Of a DNA stretch of 64,000 nucleotides, positions 17,281-25,983 are shown one piece after another. The notes beneath the pieces are model-generated. The model saw nothing but the letters and a program-made list of their open reading frames with translations, searched no databases and was not told the origin of the DNA. The position numbers were made by a program, and so were the translations under genes. Positions within the stretch are counted from its first letter, which is position 1. The number at the start of each line of letters is the position of its first letter. Source of the DNA: Thermovenabulum sp049723235 (GTDB taxonomy: Bacteria > Bacillota > Thermosediminibacteria > Thermosediminibacterales > Thermosediminibacteraceae). Where the stretch lies: NCBI RefSeq assembly GCF_049723235.1, contig NZ_JBNARB010000005.1, positions 62,001-126,000 of the forward strand, given 5' to 3'.

Positions 17281-17283
17281 TTG

Positions 17284-18408
17284 ATGAATAGATATAAAAA
17301 ATATTTTTCCGCTTTTTTTATTTTCTGGGTGATTTTTTGTTTTCAAAATATTTGTCTTGCCCAAATAGAAAAGCCGTACATCAATGCGAAAGCTTTTGTG
17401 TTAATGGATAGAACTTCTGGAAGAATACTTATAAGCCAAAATGAGGATATGAAACTTCCCATGGCGAGTACTACGAAGATAATGACCGCAATAGTTGCTT
17501 TAGAAAAAGGAGATTTAAACGATAAAGTATTTGTCAGCAAAAGGGCTACAAGAATTGGCGGTTCAAAATTTAACATTAAAGAGGGTCAACAGATTACTTT
17601 AAAAAATTTGCTTTACGGACTATTATTATGTTCCGGAAATGATGCGGCAATTGCTATTGCAGAACATATAGGAGGAAATGTAGAAAATTTTGTTAATATG
17701 ATGAATATAAAAGCTTATGAAATAGGGGCAAAAAATACTCACTTTGCAAACCCGCATGGCCTTGATAACCCCGAACACTATACCACAGCAAAAGATCTGG
17801 CATTAATTACTAAATATGCCCTTGAAAATCCTGTATTTTGTGAAATAGTTGGTACTAAAGAAATAGAAATAGTTGATGGGGATTTTAAAAAAAAGATTAA
17901 TAATACCAACAGGCTTTTAAGAATTTTAGATTATGTAAATGGTGTAAAAACCGGGTACACCGGTAAAGCGGGAAAATGTTTGGTGGCTTCTGCCGAATTA
18001 GATAATCTTAACATTATTTCGGTGGTTCTTAATTCTCAGGATCATTTTGCAGAAACAATTAAACTATTAAATTATGGAATAAAAAACTATCATCCTTTAG
18101 AATTGTTAAAGGATAATAACGTATATACAACCATCCGAGTAAAAAATGGAATATTCGATAGTGTAGATTTAATTCCGGCAAATAAAATAGTTGCTCTTAT
18201 AAGAAAAGATGAAAATGTTGAAATTAAAAGCCAGCTACCTCAGGAAATAATTGCGCCGGTAAAAAAAGATGAAGAAATAGGTACCTTACAAATTTTTATT
18301 GACGGTAAGCTATTGTGTAATGTAAAGCTTAAAGCGGCCTTCGATGTCAGGAAAAAAAATATGTTTGATGTTTTCAAGCTATTACTTACAGAGTTGGCCA
18401 GATTTTAA
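17284..18408 (+). CDS. dacF: D-alanyl-D-alanine carboxypeptidase, DacF/PBP5 type
   Basis: Secreted serine peptidase of 374 residues that removes the terminal D-Ala from peptidoglycan stem peptides. An N-terminal signal peptide (hydrophobic stretch about 6-23) precedes the S11 domain. The active-site motifs are STTKIMTA (SxxK, near 62), CSGNDAA (SxN, near 120) and VKTGYTGKAG (KTG, near 224). A C-terminal PBP5-type beta domain and a likely amphipathic membrane anchor follow. The ATG at 17284 is preceded by GGAGGG, which lies in an inverted repeat. The DacF subtype is inferred from the sporulation neighbours; housekeeping DacA is possible. Confidence 0.9.
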   Translation: MNRYKKYFSAFFIFWVIFCFQNICLAQIEKPYINAKAFVLMDRTSGRILISQNEDMKLPMASTTKIMTAIVALEKGDLNDKVFVSKRATRIGGSKFNIKEGQQITLKNLLYGLLLCSGNDAAIAIAEHIGGNVENFVNMMNIKAYEIGAKNTHFANPHGLDNPEHYTTAKDLALITKYALENPVFCEIVGTKEIEIVDGDFKKKINNTNRLLRILDYVNGVKTGYTGKAGKCLVASAELDNLNIISVVLNSQDHFAETIKLLNYGIKNYHPLELLKDNNVYTTIRVKNGIFDSVDLIPANKIVALIRKDENVEIKSQLPQEIIAPVKKDEEIGTLQIFIDGKLLCNVKLKAAFDVRKKNMFDVFKLLLTELARF

Positions 18409-18492
18409 AAATTTAGATTTAAAAGAGGATTTTTTAATATAATTATAGAATTATAAATCCATTATGGTATATTTTATATAAGGAGAGGTAGG

Positions 18493-19236
18493 ATGGTTCA
18501 TAGAAAAGAGGAGGTAATCTATTCAATTTTAAAAATGATTGCTGAAAATCCAGGACCAGTAGGTTCGGGATATGTTAGAGAAAACCTCAGATTAAAAGGC
18601 ATTGACCTGAGCGAAGCCACCTGTGGACGAATTTTAAGACAGTTAGATACCGAGGGATATACAGAAAAAATAGGCTTTAAAGGAAGGATATTAACCTCAT
18701 TTGGATTACAAAAACTAAGAGAATTAGAAAGCGAACAGAAAATTAATGCGTACAGCAATGAACTGAAAAAGGTGATCAAGGCTACAGGAAGGCAGGAGCT
18801 TTTGGACATTTTAGTCGCAAGAAAAGCGATTGAAAGTCAGATGGCAAAACTCGCGGCAAGGAATGTTACTTCCAAGGAACTGAAGGAAATGAAAGAAGTG
18901 TTAGAAGTTCAAAGAAAACATGTGGAAGAAGGAATCTCTATTGCCGAGGAAGATGTAAAATTTCATAAGTTGATAGCTCAAGCGGCAAGAAACCGTGTAT
19001 TGGATGCTGCCCTGGATCTAATACGACAATACGGACAGCTTTCACCAATACTTGAATATATCAGATTGCAGGTAAAAGGTAAAATGCTTTCCGATCACAA
19101 TAAAATATATGAGGCAATAGAAAAAAGGGATGAAAAAGCAGCGGAGGATGCAATGATTGAACATATGGAAAACTTAATGAAAGATGTGGAAAAATACTGG
19201 GATGAACTTTATTCAGGGCAGGAAGTCAAAAGATAA
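18493..19236 (+). CDS. Transcriptional regulator: RNB-type winged helix plus FCD domain
   Basis: Protein of 247 residues. The first 75 residues form a winged helix of the NrpR/ribonuclease R type (YSILKMIAENPGPVGSGYVR, then CGRILRQLDTEGYTEKIGFK) instead of the GntR helix-turn-helix usually joined to FCD. Residues about 100-240 are an FCD ligand-binding domain with metal-site residues in EEDVKFHKLIAQAARN (Asp and His) and SDHNKIYEAI (His). FCD domains bind small carboxylates. The ATG start follows AAGGAGAGGTAGG. It is followed by a 77-residue protein and a P-loop protein, probable targets or partners. The effector is unknown. Confidence 0.82.
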   Translation: MVHRKEEVIYSILKMIAENPGPVGSGYVRENLRLKGIDLSEATCGRILRQLDTEGYTEKIGFKGRILTSFGLQKLRELESEQKINAYSNELKKVIKATGRQELLDILVARKAIESQMAKLAARNVTSKELKEMKEVLEVQRKHVEEGISIAEEDVKFHKLIAQAARNRVLDAALDLIRQYGQLSPILEYIRLQVKGKMLSDHNKIYEAIEKRDEKAAEDAMIEHMENLMKDVEKYWDELYSGQEVKR

Positions 19237-19295
19237 AATAATTTTTTAATTTTTTTAGAAAATACTACTCATCTATGATGAGAAGGAGGATCTGT

Positions 19296-19529
19296 ATGTC
19301 AAAAATGTTAGAAAAGGTTATGGATGCCGTTGATCTTGAAACTTTTATTGTTGCTAAAAATGAAGAAGAAGGAAGAAAAATGGCATTATCGTTAATGAGA
19401 GAATTGGGATTCAAAGATGCGGATTTGGTTTTCATTCAATTTCAGGGAGCGGGTGTTCGTGTACGTTTGAGGGGATATGTATATAAGCCGGGCGATCAAT
19501 ATAAATGGTTATTAAGTGAGGAGGAATAA
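19296..19529 (+). CDS. Small conserved-looking protein of unknown function
   Basis: A 77-residue acidic protein with an alpha-beta look (METFIVAKNEEEGRKMALSL-type pattern, then FIQFQGAGVRVRLRGYVYKP). The ATG at 19296 follows AGAAGGAGGA; earlier in-frame ATGs lie before that site. A small hairpin CTCATC-GATGAG (19268-19282) stands right before the Shine-Dalgarno. Its stop is six bases before the next start, so it is co-translated with the P-loop protein. I do not recognise it. Confidence 0.65.
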   Translation: MSKMLEKVMDAVDLETFIVAKNEEEGRKMALSLMRELGFKDADLVFIQFQGAGVRVRLRGYVYKPGDQYKWLLSEEE

Positions 19530-19535
19530 AAGAGA

Positions 19536-20621
19536 TTGATAACGATTGGTATTGCTGGCACAGCAAAAAATACAGGGAAAACTACCACCCTTTCGTCAAT
19601 AATTGATGAGCTTTATAAAAATAATGGAAAAATTGCATTGACAAGTATAGGCTATGATGGGGAAGAAATTGATAATGTTACGGGTCTTTTTAAACCCAGG
19701 TATAATTTAAAAGAGGGTATGATTTTGGCTACAGCTAGTAAAACCTTAATGAATAACAGTACATTTGAGGAGATTTGGAATACCGAAATCCCCACCCCCT
19801 TAGGGAAGGTAAAAGTGGTAAAGGTTAAAAAAGAAGGGCTTTTTGTTGTAGCTGGACCCAATAAAGGAAGCGAAATTGAGAAAATAAAAAAGTTATTTTA
19901 TAATATGGGAATAAAATTTATGCTAATTGACGGAGCCTTAAATAGGATTGCCCCAATGGAAAACACGGATGCTATAATTATTGCAACAGGGGCAGCAATG
20001 AATACGGATATTGAAAGAATAAGTGATAATGCCAAAGCTATATCCTATATATTTAATGATATTGATAAAGTTCAAGATGAAATAGCAGAAACTTTAGAAG
20101 GTATTGAAAGAGTAACCATATTTAAAGAAAGAGATTTTATTAAAATGTCTTTTAATTCCTTATTGGATTATGAAAATTTGGATGAAGTATTAGGGAAAAT
20201 TGAAAAGAACGATATTATTTATATACCGGGTCTTTGCATAAATTACTTACTGGAAGAATTTTTAAATAAATTGATTGAAAAGAACTTCAGAACTACAATT
20301 ATTTTTAAAAATCCCGTAAGATTATTGCTGGCAGGAGCTCCGGAAAAAACAATGGAAGTGATATATAAAGCAGTTCTAAATGGGATAAATTGTAAATATT
20401 TGGGTAAAATTTCTCTTCTTGCTTTTACAATAAATCCTTATTACCCATTATACAATCCCCTGGAAAATGTCTATAAAGAAGCTTACATTGATGAATTAAA
20501 ACTCAAAGAGAGTATGTTGGAAAAAACCAGTGTTCCCGTAATCAATATTAAAGAAGATGGTCCGCAAAAATTAATAAATATTATAGAAAGCTTTAAATAC
20601 AGCAGGTTAATTCCCCTGTAA
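19536..20621 (+). CDS. P-loop NTP-binding protein, possibly KamB-like
   Basis: Protein of 361 residues. Near the N-terminus is the Walker A AGTAKNTGKTTTL (residues 7-19), followed by LTSIGYDGEEID near 35, a pattern that, from memory, resembles proteins named KamB (lysine 5,6-aminomutase reactivase subunit). A middle region MLIDGALNRIAPMENTDAII (near 130-150) may be a Walker B-like strand. No kamD/kamE aminomutase genes are in this window, so that name is only a lead. TTG start with GAGGAGGA upstream, and a terminator overlaps its stop. Context: FCD regulator and a 77-residue protein upstream. Confidence 0.6.
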   Translation: MITIGIAGTAKNTGKTTTLSSIIDELYKNNGKIALTSIGYDGEEIDNVTGLFKPRYNLKEGMILATASKTLMNNSTFEEIWNTEIPTPLGKVKVVKVKKEGLFVVAGPNKGSEIEKIKKLFYNMGIKFMLIDGALNRIAPMENTDAIIIATGAAMNTDIERISDNAKAISYIFNDIDKVQDEIAETLEGIERVTIFKERDFIKMSFNSLLDYENLDEVLGKIEKNDIIYIPGLCINYLLEEFLNKLIEKNFRTTIIFKNPVRLLLAGAPEKTMEVIYKAVLNGINCKYLGKISLLAFTINPYYPLYNPLENVYKEAYIDELKLKESMLEKTSVPVINIKEDGPQKLINIIESFKYSRLIPL

Positions 20622-20648
20622 GGCAATACCTTATGGGGGATTTTTTAT
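20611..20648 (+). terminator. Terminator after the P-loop gene
   Basis: CCCC (20613-20616) and TAAGG (20619-20623) pair with CCTTA (20629-20633) and GGGG (20635-20638), followed by a T-run. The stop codon lies in the left arm. Confidence 0.82.
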
Positions 20649-20717
20649 TCACAAAAATCTTTTTTAAAACATATGGTAATAGAAATAATATTTTTGTTCT
20701 TAGGAGGGACCTTTTCA

Positions 20718-21662
20718 ATGAAATTGGATTATAGCTGTATTGATACAGCATCGAATTATTGTCCATGTTATTTAGCTGAAACGGGAGATTGCATAGTATG
20801 TTCCGTTTTAAGAGGTAATAATAATTGTGATTGCCGCTGGCCGAAAATTTGCATTTATCAGGAATTTTTGTGGAATGGTCGAAAAAAGGCTAATATGAGG
20901 AATTTTATACAAGCAAAAATAATAGAAAAAAAAATATACAGTGAAAACCTGTTTACCCTTACTATTAAATTACCGCAGGATATACAGGCAATCAATTTCG
21001 GTCAGGCTGGAACCTTTGTTTTCATGAAACCCCAGGATTCTCCGAATTTTTATGAGGTCCCGATTTGTGTAATGGATATTGATGAAGAAAACAATCTAAT
21101 GTTTTTTGCAATTCAGGTATTAGGGCCAAAAACTAAAAATCTTTTTAATGAAAATGAAAAAATCGTCTTGAGAGGGCCTTATTATAACGGGATTTTAGGA
21201 TTAAAATATATTAAATCATCTATATCGAAAAACTGTATGCTTATCGGGAGAGGTATAGGTCAGGCATCATTGGTGATGGTAGCAAAAACATTAAATAGAG
21301 GAAATAATAGGATTATTGCTCTGTTAAATCCCGGGGCTGTAATGTTTAATATTGCAGAGGAAATTTTAAAAAAATACGGCTTTTTAGTAGAACCCTATGA
21401 GGAAGAGAGTCTTAGAGATTTAATTTTAAAAGGCAATTTTGATTTAATATTCAGCGCTGGATCAAATTCTCAACATAAATTTATATTTGATTTAATCAGG
21501 AAAAATTGTTTAGATGTAAAACTTGCAATATCTAATAATTTTCAAATATGCTGTGGAGAAGGTGTCTGCGGGAGCTGTGCATTAAATTTAGATGGAGAAA
21601 TGGTTCGCTTTTGTAAAGTCCAGTTAGATGCGGAAAGGGCGTTGGAGGAGGGATTGTTATGA
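20718..21662 (+). CDS. FAD/NAD-binding [2Fe-2S] reductase, PyrK-like, with Cys-rich N-terminus
   Basis: Protein of 314 residues in the ferredoxin-NADP reductase/dihydroorotate dehydrogenase electron-transfer family. An FAD-binding barrel covers about 65-160 and a nucleotide-binding domain about 165-275; the PyrK-type [2Fe-2S] ligands are in ICCGEGVCGSCAL near 276-288 and FCKVQ near 299. The first 55 residues are unusual, with ten cysteines (for example CPCYLAETGDCIVC and NCDCRWPKIC) that could bind another Fe-S cluster or zinc. The next gene, an FAD oxidoreductase, overlaps by four bases, so the two probably form one enzyme. Substrate unknown. ATG at 20718 after AGGAGGG. Confidence 0.78.
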   Translation: MKLDYSCIDTASNYCPCYLAETGDCIVCSVLRGNNNCDCRWPKICIYQEFLWNGRKKANMRNFIQAKIIEKKIYSENLFTLTIKLPQDIQAINFGQAGTFVFMKPQDSPNFYEVPICVMDIDEENNLMFFAIQVLGPKTKNLFNENEKIVLRGPYYNGILGLKYIKSSISKNCMLIGRGIGQASLVMVAKTLNRGNNRIIALLNPGAVMFNIAEEILKKYGFLVEPYEEESLRDLILKGNFDLIFSAGSNSQHKFIFDLIRKNCLDVKLAISNNFQICCGEGVCGSCALNLDGEMVRFCKVQLDAERALEEGLL

Positions 21663-22939
21663 TAAGAGTAGTTATAATAGGTGGAGGATGGGCCGGGTGC
21701 GGAGCTGCTCTTGCCGCTAAAAAGGCTGGAGCAGATGTATTAATTATAGAAAAGACCGATATGTTATTGGGATGCGGTCTTTTTGGAGGAATCATGAGAA
21801 ATAATGGGAGATTTACTGCTGCTGAAGAAGCAATTGAAATGGGTGGTGGAGAGCTTTTTGAGATTATTGATAGAACTGCAAAACATGTGAACGTTAATTT
21901 TCCCGGTCATAATCATGCAACTTTATACGATATTACAAAAATAGAACCAATAGTAAGAAGGTTTTTAAGAGAAACAGGCGTTGAAATAAAGTTTATGAAA
22001 AGAGCTGTAGAAGTAGAAATGAAAAAAAATATAATAAAAGGTATAATAATGGATGATGGCGAAAAAATATCAGGAGATGTATTTATCGAAACCACCGGAT
22101 CCTCGGGGCCGATGGGTAACTGTTTAAAATATGGTAATGGTTGTGTAATGTGTGCACAAAAATGTCCAGCTTTCGGTCCAAGAGTCAGCATAAGCCAAAA
22201 GGCAGGTGTTAATGATTTAATTGGGAAAAGATCCCTGGATTTATTTGGTGCAATGAGCGGTTCCTGCGATATTAATAAGGATTCTTTAAGCAGTGAATTG
22301 CAAAAAAAGCTGGATGAAGAAGGGGTAGCGGTAATTAAATTGCCAGAGTCATTAATAAATAAGGAAAAACTTAAAATGAAGGTTTGCCAGCAGTATGCAA
22401 TAAATGAATATGCTGAAAATATTATCCTTTTGGATACCGGTCATATTAAATTAATGTCTCCATTTTTTAATCTGGAAGACTTAAGGAAAATAGAAGGATT
22501 TGAAAATGTAATGTACGAAGGGCCCTTTGCAGCAAGTAAAGGAAATTCTATAAGATATATGTCAATGGCTCCGAGGGATGATTTCATGAAGGTATGGGGT
22601 ATAGATAACCTTTTTTGTGCTGGTGAAAAAGCGGGTCCTTTTGTGGGTCATACAGAAGCTATAGTTACCGGGTTATTAGCGGGGCTTAATGCGGTAAGGA
22701 AAGCAAAAAACAAGGATTTAATAAAATTACCCGTAACTACTGCCATAGGCGATATAATAAGCTATGTAAATGAGGAAATTAAAAAACCCGATGGTCTTTA
22801 TAAAAGATTTACTTTTGCCGGATCCACCTATTTTGAACGTATGAAACAAATAGGTTTATATTCTACAAATAAAAAGCAGATCAGTGAAAGAGTGAATAAA
22901 GAAGGTCTAACGGGAATTTTTGATAGAAAAATATTATAA
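21659..22939 (+). CDS. FAD-dependent oxidoreductase with Fe-S-type cysteines
   Basis: Protein of 426 residues with an N-terminal Rossmann FAD motif VVIIGGGWAGCGAALAAKKAG (about 4-24) and a second FAD contact near 315 (NLFCAGEKAGPFVGHTEA). A cysteine cluster CVMCAQKCP near residues 161-169 suggests an Fe-S centre. The start overlaps the preceding reductase by four bases (ATGA). Together they look like a two-subunit flavin/Fe-S oxidoreductase that takes electrons from NAD(P)H or ferredoxin. I do not know its substrate, and I would not name a pathway. Confidence 0.75.
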   Translation: MIRVVIIGGGWAGCGAALAAKKAGADVLIIEKTDMLLGCGLFGGIMRNNGRFTAAEEAIEMGGGELFEIIDRTAKHVNVNFPGHNHATLYDITKIEPIVRRFLRETGVEIKFMKRAVEVEMKKNIIKGIIMDDGEKISGDVFIETTGSSGPMGNCLKYGNGCVMCAQKCPAFGPRVSISQKAGVNDLIGKRSLDLFGAMSGSCDINKDSLSSELQKKLDEEGVAVIKLPESLINKEKLKMKVCQQYAINEYAENIILLDTGHIKLMSPFFNLEDLRKIEGFENVMYEGPFAASKGNSIRYMSMAPRDDFMKVWGIDNLFCAGEKAGPFVGHTEAIVTGLLAGLNAVRKAKNKDLIKLPVTTAIGDIISYVNEEIKKPDGLYKRFTFAGSTYFERMKQIGLYSTNKKQISERVNKEGLTGIFDRKIL

Positions 22940-22970
22940 ACCCTGGATTATAAACGGGAGGAGAGTTTCT

Positions 22971-23684
22971 TTGGAAGTAAGATTGCAAAAATTTCTTTCT
23001 ATGGCAGGTGTAGCTTCAAGGCGGAGAGCGGAAGAAATGATCTTGCAAAAGAGGATTAAAGTTAATGGTATTACGGTTACAAAACCGGGAATAAAAGTTG
23101 ATACCGAAAAAGATATCGTTCAGGTGGATGGTGAAGTTTGCAAATTAAAGAATTTAAATGTTTATATTCTATTAAACAAACCGAAGGGGTATATAACTAC
23201 TCTTTATGACCCCTTCGGTCGTCCCACAGTATGGGAGTTAATTAAAGGTGTAGGTACCAGGGTTTTTCCGGTGGGTAGACTTGACAAAGATACTGAAGGT
23301 TTATTGCTGTTGACAAATGATGGAGAATTAGCGTATAAACTCACCCATCCAAAACACGGCATAGAAAAGACCTATATTGTAAAGATAAAAGGAAATATTT
23401 CCAGAAAGGCTATTGATAATCTGGAAAAAGGTGTAATATTAGAAGAGGGGAAAACTTCACCTGCAAAGGTGAGGGTATTAAGAAAAGAAAACGATTATAG
23501 TATTTTAGAAATAAAAATACATGAAGGTAAAAAAAGGCAGATTAGAAGAATGTGCGAAAAAGTTGGACATCCTGTAATAAATTTAAAAAGAATAAGAATT
23601 GGAGATTTAACTTTAAAAGGTTTAAAGACCGGAGAATGGAGGTATTTAACTAAAAAAGAAATTGAGTACTTAAAAAATTTATAA
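22971..23684 (+). CDS. rRNA pseudouridine synthase, RluB/RsuA family
   Basis: Protein of 237 residues. An N-terminal S4 RNA-binding domain (MAGVASRRRAEEMI, about 10-55) is followed by the synthase domain with the catalytic Asp in VGRLDKDTEGLLLLTNDG near residue 103. The KKRQIRRM element near 182 is also typical. TTG at 22971 is preceded by GGGAGGAG at a good distance; the frame is open upstream into the preceding gene. RluB modifies 23S rRNA helix 80, but RsuA (16S) cannot be excluded by eye. Confidence 0.9.
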   Translation: MEVRLQKFLSMAGVASRRRAEEMILQKRIKVNGITVTKPGIKVDTEKDIVQVDGEVCKLKNLNVYILLNKPKGYITTLYDPFGRPTVWELIKGVGTRVFPVGRLDKDTEGLLLLTNDGELAYKLTHPKHGIEKTYIVKIKGNISRKAIDNLEKGVILEEGKTSPAKVRVLRKENDYSILEIKIHEGKKRQIRRMCEKVGHPVINLKRIRIGDLTLKGLKTGEWRYLTKKEIEYLKNL

Positions 23685-23697
23685 GGAGGGGTTTCAT

Positions 23698-24156
23698 TTG
23701 TTAGCCTTCAGAAGGGCAAAAGTAGAGGATTTTGAGAAAATAAAACAAATTATAAAAGACTGCGGATTATGTGATTGTGATCTGGAAAGATGGTTAAACG
23801 ATTTCATGGTAGTTGAAGAAGATGGGAATGTCATAGGCACGGGAGGGATTGAAAATTATGGTGAATATGGAATTCTTCGTACAGTAGCGGTATTGCCCGA
23901 TTTTAGAAATCAGGGTATCGGAGACGGCCTTGTTAGATCTCTTATTAATTTGGCTGATAGAATGGGAATTAAAACTTTATTTCTTTTTACAGATAAAGCT
24001 GTAAACTTTTTTGAGAGAGTGGGATTTAGAAAAACTAATAGAAGTGAAATTCAGGAAAATTGTCCCGAATCAAAACAACTTTCAAGCTGTCCTCTTAGTT
24101 TCATTCCTATGCGTTTAAATATCAGTGAGTTTTTTGAAAATATCAAATGTAAGTAG
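23698..24156 (+). CDS. GNAT-family N-acetyltransferase
   Basis: Protein of 152 residues with one GNAT domain. The acetyl-CoA loop is in RNQGIGDGLVRSL near 79-91, after the strand TVAVLPDF, and FFERVGFRK follows near 121. The sequence resembles the ArgA/N-acetylglutamate synthase-like branch, but substrate cannot be fixed. The C-terminal part has a Cys-containing segment (NCPESKQLSSCPLSF). TTG start with AAGGAGGGG upstream, 13 bases after rluB. Confidence 0.82.
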   Translation: MLAFRRAKVEDFEKIKQIIKDCGLCDCDLERWLNDFMVVEEDGNVIGTGGIENYGEYGILRTVAVLPDFRNQGIGDGLVRSLINLADRMGIKTLFLFTDKAVNFFERVGFRKTNRSEIQENCPESKQLSSCPLSFIPMRLNISEFFENIKCK

Positions 24157-24193
24157 GCCTTTTTATAGGATAAATTTAGTAATTTAAACCTAT

Positions 24194-24222
24194 TTGAATA
24201 TTTTCTCCATATTTGGTATAAT
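24194..24222 (+). promoter_or_regulatory. Promoter of speE-speB
   Basis: TTGAAT (24194-24199) and TATAAT (24217-24222) are 17 bases apart, in the gap between the GNAT gene and speE. A good sigma-A promoter. Confidence 0.75.
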
Positions 24223-24266
24223 TTTTCCGATATAAAAGAAGCAATATAATAAAGGAGTGAAAGGAA

Positions 24267-25091
24267 TTGGAATTCTGGTTCAGTGAATATCAATCCAAAA
24301 ATGTAAAAATGAGTTACAGGATTAAAATGCAGCTACACAGGGAAAAAACAAAATTTCAAGAGTTGGCAGTTTTTGACAGTGAGGACTGCGGAAGAATGTT
24401 AATACTGGACGATGTGGTCCAGCTTACAATGAAAGATGAATTTGTATACCATGAAATGATGTCTCACGTCCCTTTATTTACTCATGGAAATGCAAAAAAA
24501 GTATTGGTGATAGGCGGCGGAGATGGAGGGACTTTAAGGGAAATTTTAAAGCATCCGGTGGAAGAAGCTCACCTTGTTGAAATTGACGAAGGGGTAATCG
24601 AAGCTGCTAAAAATTATTTTCCCGAATTGAGTGTAGCTTTCAAGGATGAACGTGCAAAAATTTTTTGTGAAGATGGTATAGCTTTTATTAAAGACAAGAA
24701 AAACTTTTACGATATAATAATTATTGATTCTACCGACCCCATTGGTCCTGCTGTGGGACTTTTTGCAAAAGAGTTTTACAACAACGTGTATGAAGCGCTT
24801 ACAGAAGATGGAATTTTTGTCGCTCAGACGGAATCACCTTTCTTTTACAGTGAATTATTAAAGAGAATATATAAAGATGTATCCTCAATTTTTAAATATA
24901 CAAATGTTTATATTGCTACCATTCCTACATATCCCGGAGCTCTTTGGACGTTTACAATGGGGTCTAAAAAGATTAATCCTTTAGAAAGAACCGTTGATAA
25001 AATTGATTTTGAAACCAAATATTATACTCCGGAAATTCATAAAGCAGCTTTTGTACTTCCGGCATTTATAAAAAAGATAATTTCCGGTTAG
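24267..25091 (+). CDS. speE: Spermidine synthase (polyamine aminopropyltransferase)
   Basis: Protein of 274 residues that moves an aminopropyl group from decarboxylated SAM to putrescine or a similar diamine. The SAM-binding core GGGDGGTLREIL lies near 84-95, the catalytic Asp region in IIDSTDPIGPA near 151-161, and the substrate element QTESPFFY near 190. TTG start at 24267 with AAAGGAGTGAAAGG upstream. It is followed after 14 bases by speB. Its co-substrate supplier speD is in the window but 9 kb away. Confidence 0.95.
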   Translation: MEFWFSEYQSKNVKMSYRIKMQLHREKTKFQELAVFDSEDCGRMLILDDVVQLTMKDEFVYHEMMSHVPLFTHGNAKKVLVIGGGDGGTLREILKHPVEEAHLVEIDEGVIEAAKNYFPELSVAFKDERAKIFCEDGIAFIKDKKNFYDIIIIDSTDPIGPAVGLFAKEFYNNVYEALTEDGIFVAQTESPFFYSELLKRIYKDVSSIFKYTNVYIATIPTYPGALWTFTMGSKKINPLERTVDKIDFETKYYTPEIHKAAFVLPAFIKKIISG

Positions 25092-25105
25092 AAGGGGAGA
25101 GAAAG

Positions 25106-25969
25106 TTGCTCCAAAAGGAACTTTATCTCAAGAACTCGGGATTTCTTAGAGCTAAAGAAGATTATGAGACAAGTAAAGCTGTAATTGTGGGAGTCCCAAT
25201 GGATTTCACAGTAAGTTTCAGGCCCGGCACCAGGATGGGACCCAGAAAAATAAGAGAAGTATCATATGGGTTGGAAGATTACAGCCCGTACTTGGATGAA
25301 TCTTTAAATAATAAAAATTACTTTGATGCGGGAGACTTAGATTTACCCTTTGGAAATGTAGAAAAAAGTTTAAAAATAATTGAGAAATCGGTGGAGAGTA
25401 TTTTGGAGGATAACAAAATTCCCGTGTTTTTAGGGGGAGAACATTTAATTAGTTATCCTTTAATAAAAAAGGTTGCGGAGAAATATCCGGAACTTGCAGT
25501 TTTACATTTTGACGCTCATGCAGATCTCAGGGACGAGTTCTTTGGAGAAAAATTTTCCCATGCTACTGTATTAAGACGTGCTTGCGAGCATCTCAAAGAT
25601 AAAAGACTTTATCAATTTGGAATTAGATCGGGAATAAAAGAAGAGTTCGAATATATTAAACAGCACGGCTTTTTAAGCTTTGCAGAAGTAAAGGAAGGAT
25701 TCATTAATAAATTTGATGAATTCAAAAATTATCCTTTATACATTACATTGGACATAGATGTTTTTGATCCTTCCTTTGCTCCCGGTACCGGAACTCCAGA
25801 GCCCGGGGGCTGTACCTCCAAGGATTTCTTTGATCTAATCCCTTACTTTAAAAAGTTAAACATTGTAGGTTTCGATATTGTAGAGGTATCTCCAATCAAC
25901 GATATATCCGAAAGGACTTCCCTGCTTGCTGCAAAGATTTTAAGAGAAGTGCTTATTTGTATATGTTAA
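25106..25969 (+). CDS. speB: Agmatinase (ureohydrolase)
   Basis: Ureohydrolase of 287 residues that splits agmatine into putrescine and urea. The two metal-binding motifs are HFDAHADLRDE near 135-145 and TLDIDVFDPSFAPGTGTPEP near 213-232, and the GGEH element near 110 is also present. The TTG start follows AAGGGGAGAGAAAG. Standing after speE, it supplies the diamine; an arginine decarboxylase to make agmatine is not in the window. Arginase-like proteins share these motifs, but the neighbour makes agmatinase most likely. Confidence 0.92.
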   Translation: MLQKELYLKNSGFLRAKEDYETSKAVIVGVPMDFTVSFRPGTRMGPRKIREVSYGLEDYSPYLDESLNNKNYFDAGDLDLPFGNVEKSLKIIEKSVESILEDNKIPVFLGGEHLISYPLIKKVAEKYPELAVLHFDAHADLRDEFFGEKFSHATVLRRACEHLKDKRLYQFGIRSGIKEEFEYIKQHGFLSFAEVKEGFINKFDEFKNYPLYITLDIDVFDPSFAPGTGTPEPGGCTSKDFFDLIPYFKKLNIVGFDIVEVSPINDISERTSLLAAKILREVLICIC

Positions 25970-25983
25970 ATGCAGGTGAAAGT

